From contig NZ_JADHDA010000003.1 in assembly GCF_015277735.1 (NCBI RefSeq), forward strand, positions 372,001-436,000: a DNA stretch of 64,000 nt, written 5' to 3'. Positions 28,759 through 38,235 of the stretch are shown here, piece by piece. The notes below the pieces were generated by a model. The model was not told where the DNA came from and ran no database searches. It saw only the letters and a list, made by a program, of their open reading frames with translations. How positions within the stretch are numbered: position 1 is the stretch's first letter; each line of letters opens with the position of its first letter. Position numbers and translations under genes: made by a program. The stretch is from Psychrobacter sp. NG254. Its GTDB lineage: Bacteria > Pseudomonadota > Gammaproteobacteria > Pseudomonadales > Moraxellaceae.

Positions 28759-29781
28759 CTAAATAGCCAACCGCGAAAACTTGTCTTGATATTCTTTTGG
28801 CGTCAGTTCAGTCGCGCGTTTGAACAAACGCGTGAAGGAAGAGATATCATCATAGCCGACTTGTTCAGCAAGCGATTTTATCGTTACATCTCCCAATTCT
28901 AGCAGGCGCTTTGCCTGCTCAATCCTGACAGCTTGAATATACTCAATCGGCCGCATCGCTACAGAGGACTGAAAGCGTCTATTTAAAGTACGCGGGGTGA
29001 TATTTATCATAGCTGCCAGAGCGCTGACCTGTAGTGGCTGGTGGAAATTTTCTTCGATATAGTCTTGGACTTGTTTAATTAAGTGATCCGAATGTGGTTT
29101 GTGCAGGGTCACGTTGGTATAGCTATTCTGACTGCCTCTTTTGCTATCGATAATTTGGGTTTTGGCTACTTGAGTAGAAATCTCACGTCCACAGTAGCGC
29201 TCTATTAATAATAACCCCAAATCATAAAAGGCGCTGCCACCTGCCGCACAAAATATGTTGCCTGATTGGTTTGTTGAGTTGCTTTTTGAATGAGTAACAA
29301 ACTGGTTTTCTTGTAAATCCACTAGTGGGAAATCTGCCTTAAACTTATTCGCATAGCCCCAGTGCGTGGTGGCGATTTTATAATCTAGCAGTCCTGCTTT
29401 TGCCAAAAAGAAAGCACCGCTACAGTTACTGGCAATGTCTGACTTAGTATCTGCCAACCGTTTCAAATGTGGTATTAATTCTGCATTTCGGCTCAGTACT
29501 TTATCGATTGAATCACCAATAGTCGGAATCAATAGCAAGTCGCATTCCGCTACTTCCTGAATATCGCAATGCGCTTGCATGATTAAGCGATTGCTACACC
29601 TGATATCCACGCCACCAACGCTTGCTATCTGCACATTAAATCGTGGTTCTACGGGTTCATCTAAAAATCGTTGCCAACTGACACCAGTGAATGAGAATAA
29701 ATCTAATGCGCCTGTTAATGCGCTGCCGAGCACACCATCGAATCCAATAATAATGACTTTAAACGGTTTGAAATAGGGCAC
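28759..29781 (-). CDS. AraC-family regulator with DJ-1/PfpI domain (GlxA-like)
   Basis: 340 residues from GTG 29781, preceded by AAGGA at good spacing. An N-terminal DJ-1/PfpI-like domain (VIIIGFDGVLGSAL..., SNCSGAFFLAKAGLLD with the nucleophile-elbow-like Cys) is followed by two AraC helix-turn-helices (LAAMINITPRTLNRRF and LAEQVGYDDISSFTRLFKRATELTPKEY). It reads divergently from the acyl-CoA dehydrogenase operon, the likely target. It is convergent with the carboxypeptidase. Confidence 0.9.
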   Translation of the reverse strand: MPYFKPFKVIIIGFDGVLGSALTGALDLFSFTGVSWQRFLDEPVEPRFNVQIASVGGVDIRCSNRLIMQAHCDIQEVAECDLLLIPTIGDSIDKVLSRNAELIPHLKRLADTKSDIASNCSGAFFLAKAGLLDYKIATTHWGYANKFKADFPLVDLQENQFVTHSKSNSTNQSGNIFCAAGGSAFYDLGLLLIERYCGREISTQVAKTQIIDSKRGSQNSYTNVTLHKPHSDHLIKQVQDYIEENFHQPLQVSALAAMINITPRTLNRRFQSSVAMRPIEYIQAVRIEQAKRLLELGDVTIKSLAEQVGYDDISSFTRLFKRATELTPKEYQDKFSRLAI

Positions 29782-29860
29782 AGGTGTCTATCCTTCTTTT
29801 AATTATAAGACTGAAAATATCAATTTTTTATCTGAATTTTCTAAATATAAGTACTATTTA

Positions 29861-29895
29861 TGTCGTATTTGACCATAATTATGTCATAAATGACA
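29861..29895. promoter_or_regulatory. Tandem operator-like palindromes between AraC regulator and acyl-CoA operon
   Basis: TGTCGTATTTGACC (29861-29874) and TGTCATAAATGACA (29882-29895) share the pattern TGTCRT-N2-TGAC. The second is a perfect palindrome apart from its 2-base centre. They are spaced 21 bp centre to centre, two helical turns, in the 182-bp divergent gap. Confidence 0.55.
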
Positions 29896-29963
29896 ATACG
29901 GTAAGGCGTTAAATTAGCTTAATATCGATTGATAACCAAATTTAATCAGCTAACGAGAATACT

Positions 29964-31769
29964 ATGGCAGCAGATACGCTTATCAACGACTTTGAGTTAC
30001 CGTTCCAATTATATGATGTATTGGGCACTGAAAATTTAACCGAGCATGCTAAGTTTGCAGAGCATAGCCGCGAAACGTTTGATGCCGTGTTAGACACGGC
30101 CAATAAGATTGCGACCCAATTGTTTTTGCCGCATAACCATGTAGCAGATAAGAACGAGCCACAGTTTGATGGCAAAAAAGTCAGCATGATAAGCGATGTA
30201 AAAGTCGCTTTTGATGCATTCCGTGAGTCAGGATTTATCGCTGGTCGTTATAGTTTTGAAGACGGCGGCATGCAGTTGCCTGAAACAGTGATGACAGCAG
30301 TGGCAGGCTACTTTATGGCTGCCAATCCATCAACGACTGCCTATCCATTTTTGACCACTGCTGCGATTAATGTGATTTCACATTTTGCCAGTGATGAGAT
30401 TAAAGCCGCCTTTATGCCACGAATGCTAACAGGTGAATTCACTGGAACCATGGCATTAACAGAGCCACATGCAGGTTCATCACTTGCTGACATCAAAACC
30501 ACTGCGGTAAAACAAGACGATGGTTCTTACCGCGTCAAAGGCAGCAAAATTTATATCTCAGGCGGTGATCACGAACTGTCTGACAATATCGTCCATCTCG
30601 TATTGGCCAAAGTGCCAGGTGGTCCAGGTGGTGTGAAAGGCATCTCTCTATTTGCGGTACCCAAGTATCGCTTAAACGAGGATGCATCGGTGGGCGAGCG
30701 CAATGACGTACATTTGACAGGACTCATTCATAAGCTGGGCTATAGAGGAACAACATCTACGGCATTGAGCTTCGGTGACGAAGGTGCATGCCATGGTTAT
30801 CTAATCGGTGAAGAGCATTTTGGTCTGCGCTATATGTTCAAAATGATGAATGAAGCGCGCATCGCTGTCGGTTTTGGCGCATCGATGGTGGGTTATCGCG
30901 GTTATCAGTATTCACTTGATTATGCCAAAGACAGAACGCAAGGCAGAATCGCCCCGAAGAATAAACCTGAAGATGCAGCAACCGCTATCATCAATCATGG
31001 TGACGTAAAGCGCATGTTACTCGCGCAAAAAGCTTACTCTGAAGGTGGTATCTCATTATGTCTATATGGCTCAAACTTGATTGACCGTATCAACACTTGT
31101 GAAGACGAGACCCTAAAAAATGAGCTAACAGAATTATTAGACCTGCTCACCCCAGTATTAAAAGCATGGCCATCTGAGTATGGGCCAAAAGCCAATGATT
31201 TGGGTATTCAAGTATTGGGCGGTGCAGGTTATACACGTGAGTATCAAGCCGAGCAGTTTTGGCGTGACAATCGCCTGAATCCCATCCATGAAGGCACAAA
31301 TGGTGTGCAGGCATTGGATTTGTCATTTCGTAAGTTGTGGCAAAAAGGTGGTTTGGGTATTCAAATTCTTAAACGTGAAATCACGCAGGATTTAGAAAGC
31401 ATCACTACACCAGAAACGGCTCAATTGGCAGGTAAGCTGATGCCTTACATGGGTCATCTGCATGAAGTGTTGGTGCATCTCAGCAAAGTTTTACAAACCG
31501 AAGAAGCCGTGACATTGACGGGCAACGCGCAAGCACTGATGAATATCTTTGCCTCAATTGTGCTGAGCTGGATTTGGATTCGTCAAGCGAGTAAAGCTGA
31601 GCAGCTACTAAGTACGACGCAAGATGCTGAGCAACAGAATTTCTATAAAGGCAAGATACAAGCGGCCAAATACTTCATTGATTGGGAATTACCATTAGTT
31701 AAACGCGACATCGAATTATTAACCAACACCAACTCGGTTTGCACTGATATGCAAACGGAATGGTTCTAA
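29964..31769 (+). CDS. Acyl-CoA dehydrogenase, long DmdC-like form
   Basis: 601 residues, FAD flavoprotein of the long ACAD type with a C-terminal extension. Seen: TMALTEPHAGSSLADI (FAD/substrate), YISGGDHEL, RIAVGFGASMVGYRGYQYSL, GGAGYTREYQAEQFWRD and the catalytic Glu in NPIHEGTNGVQALDL. The end (FYKGKIQAAKYF...DMQTEWF) resembles DmdC/3-methylmercaptopropionyl-CoA dehydrogenase relatives, but these enzymes also oxidise other short or branched acyl-CoAs. It is first gene of a tight three-gene operon. Confidence 0.9.
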   Translation: MAADTLINDFELPFQLYDVLGTENLTEHAKFAEHSRETFDAVLDTANKIATQLFLPHNHVADKNEPQFDGKKVSMISDVKVAFDAFRESGFIAGRYSFEDGGMQLPETVMTAVAGYFMAANPSTTAYPFLTTAAINVISHFASDEIKAAFMPRMLTGEFTGTMALTEPHAGSSLADIKTTAVKQDDGSYRVKGSKIYISGGDHELSDNIVHLVLAKVPGGPGGVKGISLFAVPKYRLNEDASVGERNDVHLTGLIHKLGYRGTTSTALSFGDEGACHGYLIGEEHFGLRYMFKMMNEARIAVGFGASMVGYRGYQYSLDYAKDRTQGRIAPKNKPEDAATAIINHGDVKRMLLAQKAYSEGGISLCLYGSNLIDRINTCEDETLKNELTELLDLLTPVLKAWPSEYGPKANDLGIQVLGGAGYTREYQAEQFWRDNRLNPIHEGTNGVQALDLSFRKLWQKGGLGIQILKREITQDLESITTPETAQLAGKLMPYMGHLHEVLVHLSKVLQTEEAVTLTGNAQALMNIFASIVLSWIWIRQASKAEQLLSTTQDAEQQNFYKGKIQAAKYFIDWELPLVKRDIELLTNTNSVCTDMQTEWF

Positions 31770-31791
31770 GGACAACTCTAAGGAAAGAGAC

Positions 31792-32799
31792 ATGACAAAA
31801 ATTAATAAACAGTGGCGATTAAAAGCAAGACCGGTAGGCGAGCCTAGTGCTGAGACTTGGGATTATACCGAAACAGAAATACCGACTATCACCGATGGTC
31901 AGCTACTGATTAAGGTTGAATACATCTCTATCGATCCGGCGATGCGTGGTTGGCTGAACGACGCCAAATCTTATATTGCACCGGTACAGATTGGTGAAGT
32001 TATGCGTGCCGGTACTGTGGGCGAAGTGATAGAAAGCAAGCATGAGAAATTTGCCGTTGGTGACTATGTCGCAGGTCACGATGGCGTGCAGTCCTATGCC
32101 GTCAGTGATGGTGCTAATCTGTATAAAGTTGATCCAAAACTGGCACCATTGTCTTACTACTTGGGCGTCCTAGGTATGCCAGGTATGACAGGGTATTTTG
32201 GTCTGCTAAAAACTGGTCAGCCAAAAGCGGGTGAGACCGTGGTCGTCTCTGGTGCAGCTGGTGCCGTTGGTAGCTTGGTTGGTCAAATTGCCAAAATTAA
32301 AGGCTGCCGTGTCGTTGGTATCGCGGGTGGCGCAGAGAAATGTAAATTCTTAGTCGATGAGCTTGGGTTTGATGCGACGATTGACTACAAAAATGAAGAT
32401 GTGAAAAAAGCACTGAAGAAAACCTGTCCTGATGGCGTCGATGTGTACTTTGACAACGTAGGCGGTGATATCTTAAATGACGTGCTCACACAAATAAACC
32501 TGCATGCGCGTATCGTTATTTGCGGTGCGATTAGTCAGTATAACAACACCACAGAAGTCAAAGGCCCATCGAACTATTTATCATTATTGGTCAATCGTGC
32601 CCGCATGGAAGGCATCGTGGTATTCGATAATCTCAAAGAATATCCAGTCGCCATGAAAGACATCGCTGGCTGGATTCAGGCAGGTGAAATGAAAGTAAAA
32701 GACCATATCGTTGAAGGTATCGAGACGTTCCCAGATACCTTGATGATGCTCTTTAACGGTGAAAACTTCGGCAAACTAGTACTTAAGGTAGAGGGATAG
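31792..32799 (+). CDS. NADPH-dependent 2-alkenal/curcumin-type reductase (MDR family)
   Basis: 335 residues of the zinc-free medium-chain reductase group (CurA, prostaglandin reductase). Features: SIDPAMRGWLND near the N-terminus, GMPGMTGYFGLL, the Rossmann SGAAGAVGSLVGQIAK and YFDNVGGDILN. It reduces the C=C bond of conjugated enones or enoyl thioesters with NADPH. It begins 22 bp after the dehydrogenase and is followed at 3 bp by an SDR. Confidence 0.9.
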   Translation: MTKINKQWRLKARPVGEPSAETWDYTETEIPTITDGQLLIKVEYISIDPAMRGWLNDAKSYIAPVQIGEVMRAGTVGEVIESKHEKFAVGDYVAGHDGVQSYAVSDGANLYKVDPKLAPLSYYLGVLGMPGMTGYFGLLKTGQPKAGETVVVSGAAGAVGSLVGQIAKIKGCRVVGIAGGAEKCKFLVDELGFDATIDYKNEDVKKALKKTCPDGVDVYFDNVGGDILNDVLTQINLHARIVICGAISQYNNTTEVKGPSNYLSLLVNRARMEGIVVFDNLKEYPVAMKDIAGWIQAGEMKVKDHIVEGIETFPDTLMMLFNGENFGKLVLKVEG

Positions 32800-32802
32800 A
32801 TC

Positions 32803-33585
32803 ATGACACTGAATACAAACGGAATTGCATCAGATGTAACGGGTAAACGAATTTTAATCACGGGCGGTGCGTCAGGCATCGGCGCCGCAAGTGCGTTATT
32901 GCTGGCCAGTCGCGGCGCAAAAGTCGTGATCGGTGATATGGCAGAAGAGATGGGCGAAGCGGTTGCCAAACAAGGTCAAGATGCTGGCAACAGTATCGTC
33001 TTCAAAAAAGTAGACGTGACCAGTGGCGATGAAGTACGTGCGTTGTTTGACTTTGCAGTAGAAACGCTTGGCGGCTTAGATGTTGTGGTAAACAACGCTG
33101 GTATCGATCATAAGCCTTCTCCGATGCATGAGCTAAGCGATGATGACTTTGATCGCAATATCGCAGTGAACTTAAAAGGCGTTTGGCACTGTATGCGTGC
33201 CGCTGTCAATTGTATGATACCTAATGGCGGCGGTCATGTGATTAACGTGGCATCTATTGCTGGTCTACGTTCAGCGCCTATGATTTCAGCTTATAGCGCT
33301 GCTAAACATGGCGTTATGGGTCTTACCAAATCTGCTGCCCATGAGTATGCTCGCGCCAATATTCGTTTTAACGCGGTATGCCCAAGTTTCATTGACACGC
33401 CGATGGTACGCAATACCATGGCAACCATGGATGAGCGTACGCAGCAAGCAACGATTAAGGCCAGTCCACTGCGCCGTCTAGGAGATGTGAATGAAATCTC
33501 TAGTGCGATTGCATGGCTAGCCAGCGATGAGAGCACCTTTATGAACGGTCATGCCTTTACACTCGATGGTGGTATGCTAGCGTAA
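32803..33585 (+). CDS. SDR oxidoreductase
   Basis: 260 residues. ITGGASGIGAA cofactor loop, GDMAE after beta-2 (NAD preference), NNAGID, INVASIAG with the catalytic Ser and YSAAK with Tyr/Lys; the C-terminal NGHAFTLDGGML is typical. Placement as third gene of the acyl-CoA operon suggests oxidation of a 3-hydroxyacyl-CoA or related alcohol. GAGG lies at the end of the preceding gene, consistent with translational coupling. Confidence 0.88.
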   Translation: MTLNTNGIASDVTGKRILITGGASGIGAASALLLASRGAKVVIGDMAEEMGEAVAKQGQDAGNSIVFKKVDVTSGDEVRALFDFAVETLGGLDVVVNNAGIDHKPSPMHELSDDDFDRNIAVNLKGVWHCMRAAVNCMIPNGGGHVINVASIAGLRSAPMISAYSAAKHGVMGLTKSAAHEYARANIRFNAVCPSFIDTPMVRNTMATMDERTQQATIKASPLRRLGDVNEISSAIAWLASDESTFMNGHAFTLDGGMLA

Positions 33586-33625
33586 CTGCGACTGTTGAGC
33601 GCTCATTATTCATTTGCTAGTGCTC

Positions 33626-33657
33626 GATAATCGCTGTTAGGTATGACAGCGATTATC
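33626..33657 (+). terminator. Hairpin after the acyl-CoA operon
   Basis: GATAATCGCTGT / ACAGCGATTATC, a perfect 12-bp stem with an 8-base loop. No strong T run follows, so it could be a weak terminator or an mRNA 3'-end stabiliser. Confidence 0.55.
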
Positions 33658-33746
33658 TGCGTTTAGTTATCCAATTTTAGATACATGAATTCAGTGTTCA
33701 AAAACGATTGTTTAAAAATAGTTAGTTTATAAAAATATAAGGAATC

Positions 33747-34511
33747 ATGATGAAAGATTTATTTGATTTAACCGGTAAGGTTGCTTTGGTTACTGGCGCT
33801 AGCCGCGGTATTGGCGAGTCTATTGCCCGTCTATTGGCATCACGAGGCGCGCATGTGATCGTCTCTAGCCGTAAGATTGATGCCTGCCAAGCAGTCGCTG
33901 ATAGCATCGTCGCTGATGGTCATAAAGCCAGCGCCTTTGCTTGTCATGTGGGTGAGATGGCGCAGATTGACGCAATTTTTGAGCATATCAAAAGTGAATT
34001 TGGCCAAATTGATATTTTAGTTAATAATGCCGCGGCAAATCCTTACTATGGTCATATTTTAGATACAGATTTAGCCGCTTTTGATAAGACCGTTGAAGTC
34101 AATATCCGCGGTTACTTCTTTATGTCGACGGCCGCTGGCAAAATGATGAAAGAGCAAGGTGGTGGCGTCATCTTGAATACTGCCTCGGTCAACGGTTTAG
34201 TAGCGGGCGACAAACAAGGCATCTACTCAATTACCAAAGCGGCGGTCATTAGCATGACCAAAGCCTTTGCTAAAGAATGTGGCCCATTGAATATCCGTGT
34301 CAACGCGCTATTGCCAGGTTTAACCGATACCAAGTTTGCCTCTGCTTTGACGACCAATGATAAAGTCTTAAAAATGGCACTACATTCGATTCCACTAGGG
34401 CGCGTTGCGAATCCTGATGAAATGGCTGGCACAGTATTGTATCTAGTGTCTGATGCATCAAGTTATACCACAGGTGCGACTATCGTTGTCGACGGTGGTA
34501 TGCTGGCTTAA
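33747..34511 (+). CDS. SDR oxidoreductase
   Basis: 254 residues (ATG at 33747 or 33750; AAGGAATC upstream). TGASRGIGESIARLL, then VSSRK after beta-2, whose Arg/Lys suggests NADPH. NNAAANPY replaces the common NNAG. The active site is YSITK; the end TTGATIVVDGGML is standard. Separated by a hairpin and 160 bp from the operon upstream, it probably has its own promoter. The substrate is unknown, but all neighbours act on acyl-CoA. Confidence 0.87.
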   Translation: MMKDLFDLTGKVALVTGASRGIGESIARLLASRGAHVIVSSRKIDACQAVADSIVADGHKASAFACHVGEMAQIDAIFEHIKSEFGQIDILVNNAAANPYYGHILDTDLAAFDKTVEVNIRGYFFMSTAAGKMMKEQGGGVILNTASVNGLVAGDKQGIYSITKAAVISMTKAFAKECGPLNIRVNALLPGLTDTKFASALTTNDKVLKMALHSIPLGRVANPDEMAGTVLYLVSDASSYTTGATIVVDGGMLA

Positions 34512-34557
34512 TTAGCCGATCAGAAAGCTTGGAATATAAATTCAAGAAAAGTTAATT

Positions 34558-34595
34558 AAAAACCGCATGAGATTTATTTTCATGCGGTTTTTTTG
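34558..34595 (+). terminator. Rho-independent terminator after SDR
   Basis: AAACCGCATGA / CATGCGGTTT stem followed by a run of seven T. Confidence 0.9.
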
Positions 34596-34733
34596 GTTTG
34601 GTTTTTTAATAGAATGTCTAAGTAATCTTGGTTTTGTACTAACGAATAAATTGCTAATTTTAAATGAGCATCAGCTGTATAGTGGCATAATAAATGTGCT
34701 AATAGCTACTTGGACAATATAATGGAGTCACGC

Positions 34734-35576
34734 ATGGATTCAGTTATCAAAAATAAAATAAAAACGATTTCTCAAAATAAAACATGGCTATTCGTGCCAG
34801 CGACTCGCATCGATAGAGTGGCGAAAGCTTTTGATAGTGGCGCAGATGCAGTTATTGTCGATTTAGAGGATGCCGTTGCGCCAGAAGATAAAGCATCCGG
34901 ACGCGAAGTATTACAACAATATCATGACAGTAAAGATTATCAGCCGATTTGGCTACGTATTAATAAGGCAGGTAGTGAAGAGTTTTTCAAAGACATAGTG
35001 CTCTGTCAGAAAATGCCAAATTTAGCCGGCGTGTTACTGGCCAAAGCTGAGCAAGTCGCCGACATTGAGAGCGTGCACCAACTTATCAATTTGCCTGTGA
35101 TTGCATTGATTGAGAGTGCGATTGGTTTGTATCAAATCGATAGTATGGCAAAAGCAGTCGGGTTGGCCGCGTTTAGTTATGGTTTTTTAGATCTGTGCAA
35201 TGATTTGCGGGTACAAGTAGGTACGCCTGCCGCAGATATCGTTGCCAATCAGATTCGTTATCAATTAATGCTGATATCTAAAGTACATGAGCTAGCAGCG
35301 CCGATTGATACGGTTTATCCTGATTTTAATGATAAAGCCGGATTAAGCACGCGAGTAAATTTATGGTCACAGATGGGTATGTCTGGAATGCTTTGCATTC
35401 ATCCTAAGCAAGTAGCAGTCGTGCAACAGACGTTACAACCGACAGACGAAGCATTGTCATTTGCTCAGCGCGTGGTTGAGGAGTATGAGCGCAGTGGGCA
35501 GGCCGTATTTAAAGTAAATGGTCAAATGGTAGATGCACCAGTGATTGAGCGCAGCCGTCAACTATTGGATAAGTAG
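34734..35576 (+). CDS. HpcH/HpaI aldolase / citrate lyase beta (CitE-like) protein
   Basis: 280 residues from ATG 34734, chosen because GGAG lies 7 bases upstream; in-frame ATG 34722 and TTG 34710 lack this. A TIM-barrel lyase: WLFVPATRIDRVAKAFDSGADAVIVDLEDAV, WLRINKAG, LIESAIGL, FGYGFLDL-like AFSYGFLDLCNDL and CIHPKQVAV. Stand-alone CitE-like enzymes cleave citramalyl-, malyl- or 3-hydroxy-3-methylglutaryl-type CoA esters. A degenerate copy of its last 16 codons occurs at 39131. Confidence 0.88.
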   Translation: MDSVIKNKIKTISQNKTWLFVPATRIDRVAKAFDSGADAVIVDLEDAVAPEDKASGREVLQQYHDSKDYQPIWLRINKAGSEEFFKDIVLCQKMPNLAGVLLAKAEQVADIESVHQLINLPVIALIESAIGLYQIDSMAKAVGLAAFSYGFLDLCNDLRVQVGTPAADIVANQIRYQLMLISKVHELAAPIDTVYPDFNDKAGLSTRVNLWSQMGMSGMLCIHPKQVAVVQQTLQPTDEALSFAQRVVEEYERSGQAVFKVNGQMVDAPVIERSRQLLDK

Positions 35577-35654
35577 CTAAAGTTTGTTAAATCAACACTA
35601 CTATTATTGATATAATGATTTTCTCACTTGATATTACTGTGCATAAAATATTTC

Positions 35655-35761
35655 TATAGTCGGTTCAATATAATTTGGATACAAGGAAGGCGAGTGAAAG
35701 TACTACAACTAGTAGACTAAGCAAGACTGACACCGTACCAATTTATAGAGGATTGACTATA
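35655..35761 (+). repeat. 107-bp dispersed repeat, copy 1 (TATAGTC...GACTATA)
   Basis: Starts TATAGTCGGTTCAATATAAT and ends GATTGACTATA, with ACAAGG and GAGTG inside. Terminal 7-base inverted repeats. It lies between citE-like and the exporter adaptor, just before the latter's real start. See copies at 38964, 41823, 50899 and 51893. Confidence 0.75.
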
Positions 35762-35818
35762 CATAGACCATATTGCCCGTCAGTATCAAACGCTCTTACT
35801 CAAAATCGGAGAAACTCA

Positions 35819-37015
35819 TTGCGAGCTGTCAACTATAAGTATTTGATTGTGATTGTTCTGCTAGTGCTTGCAGTGGGCTTTGCTATCTTTCGTTGGTGGC
35901 GAGGACCACTGTTGCCTAGCTATACAGTCTCATCTATGCCATTGGTACAAACGGTGGTTGCGACTGGACGTGTCGTGACGACATCACGTACTCAAATTGG
36001 TAGTGAGGTGACGGGGGTCGTGCTTGAGCGCTTGGTACAAGAAGGTGACCAAGTGGCAAAAGGCGATTTATTATTGGTACTCAGCTCGGATGATGTGGCT
36101 GCACAAGTACGTCAAGCAGAGGCTGAATTGGCTGAGCTTGTGACCAGTAGGCGCCCACAAGCAAAGGTTGACCTATCAAAAGCTGAGGTGCAGCTTGCAC
36201 AAGCCACTCGTAATGTGTCGCGTCGACGTGAATTGGCAGCGATTTCAGCGATATCGGATGAAGAGATGGAGCAGGCGGAGCAGTCCCAGAGCCAAGCTCG
36301 TAATGATTTGGAAGCGGCGCGTCTAAGAGCAAAGGCATTGGCTTCTGGCGGTGTTGAAGAGGCGCTACTACGTGAACGTATTGCGGCATTGCAGGCTCAA
36401 TTGGCTAAGACAGAAGTGCGCAGCAAGGTTGCTGGTACAGTACTGACTCGTGACGTGGAGCCGGGCGATCTGGTACAGCCCGGTAAAACCTTATTTACTA
36501 TCGCGCTTGCTGGCAATACAGAGGTACATGTGCCGCTTGATGAGCGTAATTTATCACGTTTGGCATTGCAACAAGAAGCACTTGCCATCGCTGATGCGTA
36601 TCCAGACCAGCCTTTTCCTACTCGTATTAATTTCATCGCACCGAGTATCGATTCGCAGCGAGGTACTGTAGAGGTTCGCCTCTTGGTTGATCCTGTGCCT
36701 GAGTTTCTACGACAAGACATGACCGTTTCAGTAAATATTGAAACAGGTCGCCGTGAGCAGGCATTGGTGCTTCCCAATGATGCTTTAGCGAATATCCAAG
36801 AGGATACGGCTCAAGTATGGTTATTACGTGATGGTAAAGTACAGCGTCAAAAAATAATGCTAGGGCTTCGTGGTCTGGCTATGTCGGAAGTAATAGCAGG
36901 GTTGGATAACGGAGATCAAGTGCTGGCCGATGCAACTGCATCTTTGGTCGATGGTGAGCGAGTGCGCACTGATGAGTCAACAACCCGTAATGAACCAGCG
37001 GTAACATCCAAGTGA
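35819..37015 (+). CDS. HlyD/MacA-like periplasmic adaptor of ABC exporter
   Basis: 398 residues from TTG 35819, which has GGAGA 7 bases upstream. The frame opens at 35675, but that would place the start inside a dispersed repeat and put 48 odd residues before the membrane anchor. One hydrophobic anchor (YLIVIVLLVLAVGFAIF) is followed by a lipoyl half (VVATGRVVTTSRTQIGSEVTG), a long coiled-coil hairpin (residues about 95-190), and beta-barrel domains (VRSKVAGTVLTRDVEPGDLV). It bridges the inner-membrane ABC permease to an outer-membrane exit. It overlaps the permease start. Confidence 0.9.
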   Translation: MRAVNYKYLIVIVLLVLAVGFAIFRWWRGPLLPSYTVSSMPLVQTVVATGRVVTTSRTQIGSEVTGVVLERLVQEGDQVAKGDLLLVLSSDDVAAQVRQAEAELAELVTSRRPQAKVDLSKAEVQLAQATRNVSRRRELAAISAISDEEMEQAEQSQSQARNDLEAARLRAKALASGGVEEALLRERIAALQAQLAKTEVRSKVAGTVLTRDVEPGDLVQPGKTLFTIALAGNTEVHVPLDERNLSRLALQQEALAIADAYPDQPFPTRINFIAPSIDSQRGTVEVRLLVDPVPEFLRQDMTVSVNIETGRREQALVLPNDALANIQEDTAQVWLLRDGKVQRQKIMLGLRGLAMSEVIAGLDNGDQVLADATASLVDGERVRTDESTTRNEPAVTSK

Positions 37016-38235
37016 AAAATTTGTTCGGGCGCTTATGGATCGACGCGGTCATTGCGATCAGTTTTTTACGCGAGGGACGGGTACAGTCGCTGATGATTAC
37101 ATTAGGTGTGGCTATTGGTGTGGCTGTTATCGTGTTTATCACAGCATTGATTCAAGGTTTACAAACCAATTTAATTGATAAAACGCTTGGCAGCCAATCT
37201 CATATTCAATTGGTATCACCAGATGAAGTTAATCTAGTGGCACCAGTAGCAGCGGGAACCGCACAGCTGATACAAGAAGACAAGCGTCCTCAGCGGCTAC
37301 GATCAATCAATAACTGGCAACAGATTACCGCTACCTTAGATCAACTACCATTACTGACAGCAGTATCGCCTGTGGTATCAGGACCTGCGTTTGTTCGGCG
37401 TGGAGAAGCGTTAGAGTCGGTGGTATTGATCGGAACAGAACTCGAAAGATACCAGAAAATCATACCGCTTGATGAGTATCTAATCAGTGGTGATCTGCGA
37501 GTAGGCGCTGATAATGTGCTCATCGGTAGTGAGCTTGCCAATAATCTCGGTGTTCAAGTGGGTAGCAAACTGCGACTAGACACTGGTGAGCAGGACAATA
37601 CCGTGGTAAATGTCGCTGGGATATTTGAGTTGGGTGTCCGTGAGCTGGATGCGCGTTACGTCTATCTGGACTTAAAGCAAGCACAGTCATTGCTCAGCTT
37701 GCCAGGAGGTGTCACCGTGATTGACCTCACGGTTGCCGATATCTTTGAGGCGGACAATATTGCTGAGCAAGTAGGACGTCTGACATCATTGCAGGCAGAG
37801 AGCTGGATCGAGACCAATGCACAATTAATGAGTGGGCTATCAGCACAGAGCCTGTCTACTAATATGATTATTGTGTTTGTGGGTATCTCGGTCGCCTTTG
37901 GTATTGCGAGCGTACTATCGGTCAGTGTGGTACAGCGTACTCGAGAAATTGGAATCTTACGTGCCACTGGTGCGACTCGTCAGCAAATCTTATGGATATT
38001 TTTGATTCAGGGCGCTGTGTTTGGTTTACTGGGTTCTGTTTTGGGTAGTGCGGTGAGTTATGTTCTAGTGTGGGCGTTCAACACTTTTGGCCCAAGTTTA
38101 TTTTATATTCCAGTGTCTATAGAGCTTATCTTACTAGCAATGTTGCTAGCGACGCTAACCGGTGTATTGGCTGCTGCTATACCAGCGCGCCGAGCTGCCG
38201 CATTGGATCCAGTGGTGGCTATTCGTTATGTCTAA
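37012..38235 (+). CDS. ABC transporter permease (MacB/FtsX type)
   Basis: 407 residues from GTG 37012, overlapping the adaptor stop (GTGA). One N-terminal membrane helix, a periplasmic domain of about 230 residues, then three C-terminal helices with the FtsX core (FGIASVLSVSVVQRTREIGILRATGATRQQIL). This resembles MacB/LolCE/DevC permeases. It pairs with a separate ATPase, as in DevBCA, whereas MacB carries its ATPase fused. The exported substrate is unknown. Confidence 0.9.
   Translation: MKNLFGRLWIDAVIAISFLREGRVQSLMITLGVAIGVAVIVFITALIQGLQTNLIDKTLGSQSHIQLVSPDEVNLVAPVAAGTAQLIQEDKRPQRLRSINNWQQITATLDQLPLLTAVSPVVSGPAFVRRGEALESVVLIGTELERYQKIIPLDEYLISGDLRVGADNVLIGSELANNLGVQVGSKLRLDTGEQDNTVVNVAGIFELGVRELDARYVYLDLKQAQSLLSLPGGVTVIDLTVADIFEADNIAEQVGRLTSLQAESWIETNAQLMSGLSAQSLSTNMIIVFVGISVAFGIASVLSVSVVQRTREIGILRATGATRQQILWIFLIQGAVFGLLGSVLGSAVSYVLVWAFNTFGPSLFYIPVSIELILLAMLLATLTGVLAAAIPARRAAALDPVVAIRYV

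Noticed and set aside
35675..35818. Upstream extension of the exporter adaptor
   Set aside because: The first 48 codons lie in and after repeat copy 1. TTG 35819 has a strong GGAGA site and gives a normal membrane-anchored adaptor.
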